The notes beneath the pieces are model-generated. The model was not told the DNA's origin and made no database searches. It was given only the letters and a program-made list of their open reading frames with translations. The translations under genes were made by a program, and so were the position numbers. Of a stretch of 10,683 nucleotides of DNA, positions 1-7,000 are shown piece after piece (positions within the stretch are counted from its first letter, which is position 1; each line of letters begins with the position of its first letter). Origin of the DNA: Cephalothrix spiralis (lineage: Eukaryota; Nemertea; Palaeonemertea; Archinemertea; Cephalotrichidae); the NCBI GenBank assembly GCA_032353305.1, contig JAUCNG010396478.1, positions 1-10,683 of the forward strand, read 5' to 3'.

Positions 1-2095
1 TAAGGATTTGAATATCAGAAAGAGATTTGAGAAATAGCAAACCAGCTTAGCATCATATTTTTTGAGAGGAGATTATGTACCTTAATTTGATCATAAATAT
101 ACATTAAAGGTAAAATTACATAATTGCACATCTAAAATTACACCATGTAATTTCTTGGGAGACTTTGCTCATAATGAAAGTAAAGTACCCGCTCCATTGC
201 CTTAAATGCACAGATAAAATACTAAAAATAATGAAATAATGCATAGAATGTAAGCATAATTAAAATAATTTGATTTAAGAGACAGTAATAATAACCCGAC
301 AGTGTTTGGTCAATCACAGAACATCACAAAATTTACAAAATAAGGGCAACAAGATATGTGTCAAAAATTTAAACAGTGTCCTAGGCATGTTTTTTATAAA
401 AAGTGAAAATAAATGCAATAAGGTTCTAAATAAATGCAATTTTAACATAGATCTGAATTATTTAAATGCAATACTGAATATACCGAATATATAGTTTTAT
501 CTCAGAATAAAAATTTAAGGCACATATATGTAAAATATATTTTGTGTGAATTAAATTGGCAAAAACGAGTGAATCATATAAAATATACATCTGATTAAAA
601 AATAGAATTTCAAATATACAAATGATATAAACTGAAATTTGAAGCATTGATAGTTCAATCCTGAGGCTAAAACATGTTCACTATATCACCCCCAAAAACT
701 AATATAATGAATAACCCCCATGAAAATGATCCTAATATCCCATATTTTGTAGTGGAATTGTTTTAGTGCCCTATTATGATTTATCTATCTTCCAAATTTC
801 AGATTCTTCTAATATCTATCTACTCTACTGGACATTGGCACTATAAAAATAAAAAAATGACTTAAATCACGGAATATTTTATAAAATGAATGATGATCAA
901 TCCTAAATCAGACAATACTGCTATAGAGTCATAAACTTTAAAAATGCAGATGTAACAAAGTTAGTCCAGAAAGATAATGTTTAAATCAAGTAAAATTGGT
1001 CCATTGTAAAGCAAAAATAACAACAACAAAGTTTGGAGTCCTAAATTTATATAAAGAAATAAAATAGCGATGGATCCAATAACCTATTATTGTAAAAAGC
1101 TAATAAAAATGATAAACAAACAAAAATACCTCTGGCCTTAGCCAATAAAAAGTAAATAGTTGCCCTTTTAAACTTGAATAACATATAATCATAAATCTGG
1201 CAAAATTGACACATATCATTCTATAAAATAGTCAAAAGTTAAAATTTGATTTATCTACATGAGATAAAACTTAAAAATCTACATACTAACTACTCTAATA
1301 TTGCAAAAATAAAATACTGATATGTGATTTAGCACCAGTAAATCATAAAATTCTAAAACTACCATGAAAAGTCAAGGTATATAAAGATTCAATATTTTGG
1401 AATATTTCCAAATTTATCAGAAGGATGTAGTTCTATGTAAAATAGAAAAAAACTTTGAACTCAATTTGGGAGAATATAAAATTATGTGACCTAGGCTCTG
1501 TACAAAAAGGTACATTCTTGAGATATCCAGTGGATAATCTCTAATTCAGAAGTAAAACATTTGCTTAAAACCCAGGAATAAATGAAAATTCTCATTCCTG
1601 ATATTTTCCTCTCTATATTGACTAGAGATTATGTGAAAATTTGATACTTGGCTATAAATTGGTATTTATAGAGCACCTATTGAAGATTAACATGATTTTA
1701 CCTAATTTTCTCCTCCACTGGGCTATCTCGTGATGGTTGTTGACGAATAAGTTAATAATTTTGAACTCAAACAAATGAAATATTTCAAGAAATTCATAGA
1801 TTGGTGTAAAAATAAACCATAAATGAATATATATTCGATATAAGCCCTATATAGGACAATAGATAGGCATTTTTAGCCCTGAATAATATTATTGACCTAA
1901 GCCATTTTCATAATTATGGGATATAAAATCTGAAATATCAGTATCTTTTGAATAAATAGATACATAAATGAATGTGCTCTTCAGCATTTAAGTGACAATG
2001 TCAAAATGCAGATGTTAATTTTGTGAGATAGCCCAGGATTGGTCTTTGCAGCATGGATTTCCTGAAAATATTAAGTAAAATTAATTAAATCATCA
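1..2095. other. AT-rich noncoding region; possible 3' LTR and host DNA
   Basis: I see no supported gene in these two kilobases. The short open frames at 306-494 and 462-647 overlap on opposite strands and encode Asn/Lys/Ile-rich peptides as expected from AT-rich DNA. The region has many A and T runs, a perfect 12-bp inverted repeat (1718-1729 with 2025-2036) and a small hairpin ctataaa/tttatag at 1653-1672. If the 3' LTR starts at 2095 or 688 it lies here, but its end was not found. Confidence 0.7.
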
Positions 2096-2109
2096 CCCCG
2101 CCCCCAAAA
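2096..2109 (-). promoter_or_regulatory. Candidate polypurine tract and 3' LTR border
   Basis: The minus strand reads TTTTGGGGGCGGGG followed directly by TGATGATTT. A G-rich tract just before TG is the usual form of the plus-strand primer site and LTR start. The C inside the run is not ideal. A second similar site, TTTTTGGGGG then TGATATAG, lies at 698-689. Without the LTR pair I cannot choose between them. Confidence 0.35.
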
Positions 2110-2140
2110 TGCTTACTTACTACCTACATATTTACAACAT

Positions 2141-2390
2141 AAAGGACTGATGTTAAAATCCTTTTAGCATCCCCTGTAAAGTGAGATGTCTAAATTAATG
2201 GATTCCCTAAATGGTAGGCGAATCTAAAAACTGAGTCCCTAATGAGAGGAACCATATTGATGTTAAAGGACAGATGTTATATATCCTTTTAGCATCCCCT
2301 GGAAAGTGGGATGTCTAAAATAATGGATTCCCTAAATGACAGGTGAATCTAAAAAGCTGACTCCCTAATGAGAGGGATCATGCCGGTATG
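2141..2390. repeat. Two-copy tandem repeat, unit about 125 bp
   Basis: Unit 1 starts with aaaggac at 2141 and unit 2 with aaaggac at 2265; the shared core ccttttagcatcccctg begins at 2160 and again at 2285. Further shared words include gatgtcta, aatggattccctaaatg, gaatctaaaaa and tccctaatgagagg. The copies differ at scattered bases. They lie between the SGNH stop and the polypurine-tract candidate, so they would be in the 3' untranslated part of the element. Confidence 0.9.
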
Positions 2391-2400
2391 AACTGCCTAA

Positions 2401-2937
2401 TTAGAAAAGGGCTTCTGAAAAAATTTCTACTTGCTTAAAATAATGCCTAAAAAGAATTTCCTTGCCAGCATGATTTAAATGCACACCATCTATTGGTAAA
2501 ATAAAAGAATGATTTGGAATTTCGAATTGATTTATAATAGAAGTATGATATCCAGAGTATACAAGTTTTAGATTGAGTTCTCTGACTCTTTCATTATATG
2601 TATGAATCGGCAGAGAAGATCTAGCCTTAAACCGACCAAAATTCCCCGAAAAACAAACAATTCTGACACCTTCAGCCATGGCTTTTTTGGCTAAAAGTGT
2701 AGAATTAATATATGTTTGCTCTACCGACCATTTACAAAGATCATTGCCGCCAATTTGAAAAATGACGGCCTGAACCCCTGGTGTTGTCAGGCGGGCATCA
2801 TTGTTTACCAAACTATGGGCTGTCCCACCTGACGTACCTTTAAAAAGGACGTTGGCTTTACCTGGCCATGTTTTATTCTTGGCAAAACTCTTAAGGTGGC
2901 AAATATGGGAGCTGCCAATTAATTCAATTTTGACTCG
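2401..2937 (-). CDS. SGNH/GDSL-type hydrolase, probably a spliced 3' exon
   Basis: This frame carries the four conserved blocks of SGNH hydrolases, esterases that remove acyl or acetyl groups from lipids or carbohydrates. Block I is IELIGSSHI, with GSS in place of GDS; the presumed nucleophile Ser is encoded at 2910-2908. The Gly of block II is in GTSGGT (about 2838-2821). Block III is IGGND, Asn at 2745-2743. Block V is DGVHLN, Asp at 2490-2488 and His at 2481-2479. The frame is open from 2973 to the TAA at 2401, about 178 codons from the acceptor, near the usual size of a minimal SGNH domain. It has no ATG before block I, so it needs splicing or another route of initiation; a start at a later ATG would lose the catalytic Ser. 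No signal peptide is visible. SGNH domains are known in ORF1 of CR1-type non-LTR elements, but they are not a standard part of Ty3/Gypsy. The substrate is unknown. Confidence 0.75.
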   Translation of the reverse strand, partial: RVKIELIGSSHICHLKSFAKNKTWPGKANVLFKGTSGGTAHSLVNNDARLTTPGVQAVIFQIGGNDLCKWSVEQTYINSTLLAKKAMAEGVRIVCFSGNFGRFKARSSLPIHTYNERVRELNLKLVYSGYHTSIINQFEIPNHSFILPIDGVHLNHAGKEILFRHYFKQVEIFSEALF

Positions 2938-2951
2938 CTGTAAGATAAAAA
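2938..2951 (-). promoter_or_regulatory. 3' splice acceptor before the SGNH exon
   Basis: The minus strand reads a pyrimidine-rich stretch ending TTTTTATCTTACAG with the AG at 2939-2938, directly before the codons leading to the SGNH serine block. Another AG ends at 2960, preceded by a longer pyrimidine tract (CTCTCTC and T runs, about 2980-3008). That alternative has phase 1. It could pair with AAAG/GTAAAA near 3160 or with the weaker GAG/GTTGTC near the end of the accessory ORF. Confidence 0.55.
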
Positions 2952-3067
2952 TAGTAATGTCTAAAGATATGCATTAAAATATAGAAAATTATGAGAGAGA
3001 AAAAAAATCGCAAAAATAAGATAGATGATGTAATTTTTGTCATGCTGGCTAATGATAATTTTGAATT

Positions 3068-3853
3068 TCAAGGATGACAACCTCCGCGAAGATTGTGACG
3101 CTTAAGATGTTTGTTTGAAATAGGCTTGTGGCAATACTTGCACCAAGTAGTATTTTTACCTTTAGGCCTAAAATGTCCAATGGCGTGCCCAGAAGAATAA
3201 ATATGATAATGATTAGGTCGCTCAGATTTATTAATTGCAGTTCGCACTCTAAGTGGCTGTCTAGGCTGTCTAGCCACATTACTAGTTCTGGACTGGGACC
3301 TGATACCTGTTTGAACAGCAGCCCTGGGTACAGTCGTGACTGGACTCTGGGAAGTACTAGGTATAGCAATATCAGGACCCTGTTCAGTGACTTGAACTAT
3401 AGGCTGACTGAAATTTACAATCTTTGCAGCCAGCTCAAAATCATAATCTTCATTAGGAAAAATGGCTAACAAGGATGGATCATAATGAAATGTAAACACC
3501 CTGGCAAATTCATTGAGCTGAGTGGCTCCCATACCTACATGCTTCCCTGCCGTGTACCAAACCAGGTAATTTAGTACCTGGGAGCTACTTCTGAGCCAAA
3601 GATACTGGGCAAGGGATTTGACTATTTTAAGGTTTTTTACCATCAGGTCCAACTGGTAAATTGAACCAGCCATTCCCTGACGGAGTTCAGTGGGATTCAA
3701 CCCACTTTTTAAAAGCTCAGCATCAGCCCAATTTTGCCAGTGTGCTGGAACAAGCACATTCCACCTTGGTGGACATTTAGGTGGAGGAATTTGGACATTG
3801 CTCCACATAGATGGTAATTTCAAAGGGGTGATACTTACATTATTTGTAACCAT
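3068..3853 (-). CDS. Accessory ORF, 261 aa, C-terminal Cys/His zinc-finger-like motif
   Basis: I do not recognise this protein family. The ATG has a good context (A at -3, G at +4), and the frame is open for 261 codons in the place where env genes sit. Residues about 15-45 are rich in Trp and Pro (MWSNV, PPPKCPPRW, HWQNW). Residues 60-150 are mostly hydrophobic and look helical. Residues 160-215 are a Ser/Pro/Arg linker with a basic stretch. The C-terminus holds WCKYCHKP and KHLKRH, giving Cys238, Cys241, His249, His253 and Cys259, which reads either as CX2CX7HX3H or as CX2CX11HX5C. A nucleic-acid-binding role is an inference from the finger and basic linker. No signal peptide or membrane segment is visible, so it is not an ordinary envelope. 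A perfect splice donor begins after codon 5, so the rest of the frame may also serve as an intron. Confidence 0.7.
   Translation of the reverse strand: MVTNNVSITPLKLPSMWSNVQIPPPKCPPRWNVLVPAHWQNWADAELLKSGLNPTELRQGMAGSIYQLDLMVKNLKIVKSLAQYLWLRSSSQVLNYLVWYTAGKHVGMGATQLNEFARVFTFHYDPSLLAIFPNEDYDFELAAKIVNFSQPIVQVTEQGPDIAIPSTSQSPVTTVPRAAVQTGIRSQSRTSNVARQPRQPLRVRTAINKSERPNHYHIYSSGHAIGHFRPKGKNTTWCKYCHKPISNKHLKRHNLRGGCHP
3833..3841 (-). promoter_or_regulatory. Perfect 5' splice donor AAT/GTAAGT inside the accessory ORF
   Basis: Codons 5-7 of the accessory ORF read AAT GTA AGT, so a consensus GTAAGT starts at 3838 exactly on a codon boundary (phase 0). Use of this site would keep the ATG and five codons and remove almost all of the accessory protein. 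The matching acceptor at 2938 is also phase 0 for the SGNH frame, giving an intron of 901 bases (3838-2938). Confidence 0.55.
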
Positions 3854-3867
3854 TTTGGAAAGAAATT

Positions 3868-3938
3868 TGGTATTTGGAAATGTGGTATTGGAATGGAAAT
3901 TGGTATTGGAATGAAAATGCTGTAATCGAATGGAAATG
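3868..3938 (-). repeat. Four short tandem units (15-19 bp) in the accessory ORF leader
   Basis: On the plus strand the units tggtatttggaaatg (3868-3882), tggtattggaatggaaat (3883-3900), tggtattggaatgaaaatg (3901-3919) and a diverged ctgtaatcgaatggaaatg (3920-3938) follow one another. They lie between the pol stop and the accessory ATG, ending about 14 bases from it. On the transcript strand the units are pyrimidine-rich with no ATG, so they make an unobstructed leader. Confidence 0.75.
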
Positions 3939-3948
3939 CTAGAAAAAC

Positions 3949-3970
3949 CTAAAAATGAGAAAAAATAGAA
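3949..3970 (-). promoter_or_regulatory. Candidate 3' splice acceptor before the accessory ORF
   Basis: Reading the minus strand, a run of pyrimidines (TTCTATTTTTTCTCATTTTTAG) ends in AG at 3950-3949, about 95 bases before the ATG of the accessory ORF. A second acceptor-like ACAG ends at 3920. Such a site would give a subgenomic spliced mRNA for the 3' genes, as in env expression. Weak donor-like sequences exist in the leader (for example TAG/GTAATT with the cut after 10399), but no partner is proven. Confidence 0.4.
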
Positions 3971-4064
3971 ACCCTAAATTAGAATCCCTTAGTAAATTTA
4001 GGGACTTAGACGCAGTTCATATACCAGGGATATCAAGTACTCCCTTGCTAACTGAATTATGACA

Positions 4065-7000
4065 TTAAGATGACTTATCAGCTAATGACACATTGCACAC
4101 GAAATCTTGGAATTTCTTATTGGGGATTTTTGTTCTCTGAGGTCGATGGTATGATGTAATTTCGGCTTCAGTGCAGTTGGAATCTGAGTCTGATGCAATA
4201 TGCTCAGGTTCATCCTGCTCAGTAGTAGGAGTAGGACTATGTGAACCTTCGGTAATTCGCTCTGGTTCATCCTGATCAGTAGTATGAACAGGACCTTGTG
4301 AACCTTGAGCCACGGTTTCCGAATGCCAAGAAGGTAAATTTGAACCATGATAATGTTTCAACCTATCAAAATGTATATTTTGAAACATTCTTTTGCCAGA
4401 CTCTTTGCATTGAAGCCTATAGATCACATCATTAATGACCTCTTTGACTATGAATGGTCCTTGCCATTTATCCTGGAATTTAGTTGGACCAGGATCAAAT
4501 GACTTTCTATGGACCATTACTGGATCCCCTGTTTTGAAGGCCCCTGGAGTGCATCTAGCATTCCAGTTCCTTTGCGCTACCACTGAGGATTTTTCAAGAC
4601 TTTCGCGTGCAAAATCGTGTACTCTAATCATGTCATCTTGTAAGCGATTTATGTATTCCAAAGGTGAAGAACGTTTCATGCCAAGGTAGGAACCGTGAGC
4701 TAAGTCAATTGGAAGTCTAATTTCTCTCCCTAAATGCATTCTTGCAGGAGTGTAACCTGTAGAAGAATTAACTGCAGAACGAATGCTTAACATTGCAAAG
4801 GGAAGTATCGTATCCCAATTTCCTGGGTTATCTCTACATAACTTAGCTAAAATATTTGCAATTACAAAATTTCTATTCTCACAACTCCCATTTGATCTAG
4901 GACAATAGGGTGCAGTCCTGATTTTTAATGAGCCAAGTAATTTAGCCATTTCTCTCATTAATCTACCATCAACATTTTGTCCCTGATCACTTAGAAGTAC
5001 GCTACACATTCCATAGCGACATAGATATTCTGTGATCAGAGTATGTACTAATGTTTCTGCAGATGTTTCACGCAACGCGTAACACTCGACCCATTTTGTA
5101 AATTTATCGCAAACAACAAATAAATATTTCATGCCATTGAGGCTAGGATTTACTGGACCCATTAAATCAAAATCAAGTCTATCACTAGGCAACCCTATAA
5201 TCGCTTTTCTGGCTTTGGCCCTACCATAGGCATGTGGACGATTACGTAATGCACATGGATCACATTGTTTAATATAATCATCAATTGAGGTATTACTTTT
5301 AGGCCACCAAAACCTTTCACGAATTCGCAATTTGGTTTTTTCTGGACCCAAATGACCAGCTGATGCGTCAGAATGCATCTGCTCCAAAACTTTATTTCGT
5401 AAACACTTTGGTACCACAAATTGATCAACATGAGATCCAGTTGGTTGGATCCACTCATGATAAAGTATACCATCTCTAAGGAAAAGACGATCCCAGTTTG
5501 TAACATAAATCCTAAGAGACATATCATAACCTGAATATTTTTCAAATTCTGGTCTCTTTTCAGATTCATTTTTCCACTCAATAATTTTCTTGATTTCAAG
5601 ATCAGAATTTTGAGCGTGTTTTTGGGAACCTTGGTCTTCAGGCCATTCTATAGGTTTAATCGTCTTTGAAATGGTATTTAACTTTTCGGCTGATGTGGTA
5701 CTTTGAAGCGCAGAAATAGAAATAGGAGTTTCTGGAGGGTCATATTGCGTACCCTGGTCTACTAACCCAATCGAGTTACTCTCCACCCTCTCACAATGCT
5801 TACAATTTATACATGGTCTACGGGACATTCCATCGGGTAAGATGTGAATTTTTCCTGGTCTATACTCGATGTCAAATGAGAACCGACTTAAAAATTCTAA
5901 CCATCGTGCAAGCTTATTTTCTAAAGATTTAAAGGACATAAGCCATTTTAGCGACGCATGGTCAACCCGAACAGTAAAATGTGACCAGAGATAATGTTTG
6001 TATGATTTTAATAAGTCAATAACTGCTATCAGTTCACGTTGAGTGGTACACCACCTTCGTTCTTCACGACTAAGACATCGTGAATGATACGCAATTATTT
6101 TCTCCTCCCCGTCTACTTCCTGTTTGATTATCCCTCCCAAGGCAAAAGCACTCGCGTCAGAATCAACTATAAATTTCCCTTCTGGGGTAGGATAAGATAA
6201 TATAGGGGGGGATACAAGTTTATCTTTGAGATCTAGAAAAGCAATTTCTGCCTCTTTAGACCAGGCAAAACCCTTTTTCTTTGCGGCAATTTCATGCAAA
6301 GGGCGACAAATTGCTGCAAAATCCTTGATAAATTTACGCAAATATGAGCAGAATCCTACAAAACTGCGCACTTCAGTTATCGACTTTGGAGTTGGCCACT
6401 CAGTGATAGCTTTTACCTTTTTAGGGCAGCTTTGAAGGCCTTGATCTGTAGCTAAATAGCCACAATATTCGACTGAATTTTGCAAAAAAATACATTTTTT
6501 AGGTTTAAGTTTGAGATTAGCTTCTCTTAAACGAGTAAAAATTGTAGCCAATCTCTTTATTGCCTCTTCAAATGTTGATGCAAATGATAAAATATCATCA
6601 AGGTACAGGATTAATTCTTTTAACGTTAAATCTTGCATCACTCTGTCCATTAATCTCTGAAACGTCCCCGGGCAACCGGCAAAACCAAAAGGCATAACCA
6701 GCCACTCATAAAGACCATTAGGACCATGGAATGCTGTTTTCGGTATCGTATTTTTAGATATGGCACACTGATTAAAACCTTGGATAAGATCCATGGATGA
6801 AAAGAATTTAGCGCCTGATAATGAGTCCACTGCCTCATCTATATTTGGAAGACGATATGCATCTTTGCACGAAAGGTTATTTACAGCGCGATAATCAATA
6901 CAAACCCTCCATTGTCCAGTTTCTTTCTTTTGAACAATAACAGCATTAGAAGACCATGCAGAATGACTATCTCGGATAAGACCACCTTCTTTTAGCTTTT

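Noticed and set aside
306-494. Short plus-strand open frame of 62 codons
   Set aside because: Asn/Lys/Ile-rich composition typical of AT-rich DNA, no motif, and it overlaps another random frame on the other strand.
462-647. Short minus-strand open frame of 61 codons
   Set aside because: Low-complexity Ile/Tyr/Leu peptide in noncoding AT-rich DNA, with no supporting context.
1002-1016. Possible LTR match between tggtccattgtaaagc near 1000 and tggtccatcttaaagc near 10306
   Set aside because: Only 14 of 16 bases match and the flanks do not align, so chance is likely in such AT-rich DNA.
2809-2811. TTG as the start of the hydrolase
   Set aside because: It would remove blocks I and II with the catalytic serine; the open frame and conserved motifs continue upstream to a splice acceptor.
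3049-3469. Open frames on both strands overlapping the accessory ORF
   Set aside because: They are shadows of the 261-codon frame: shorter, without motifs, and in other frames.
2401-3853. Classical retroviral envelope gene
   Set aside because: No signal peptide, no membrane anchor and no furin-type site were seen in either 3' frame.
5195-5599. 134-codon frame within the integrase region
   Set aside because: Out-of-frame shadow of pol; the pol frame carries the HHCC and DDE residues.
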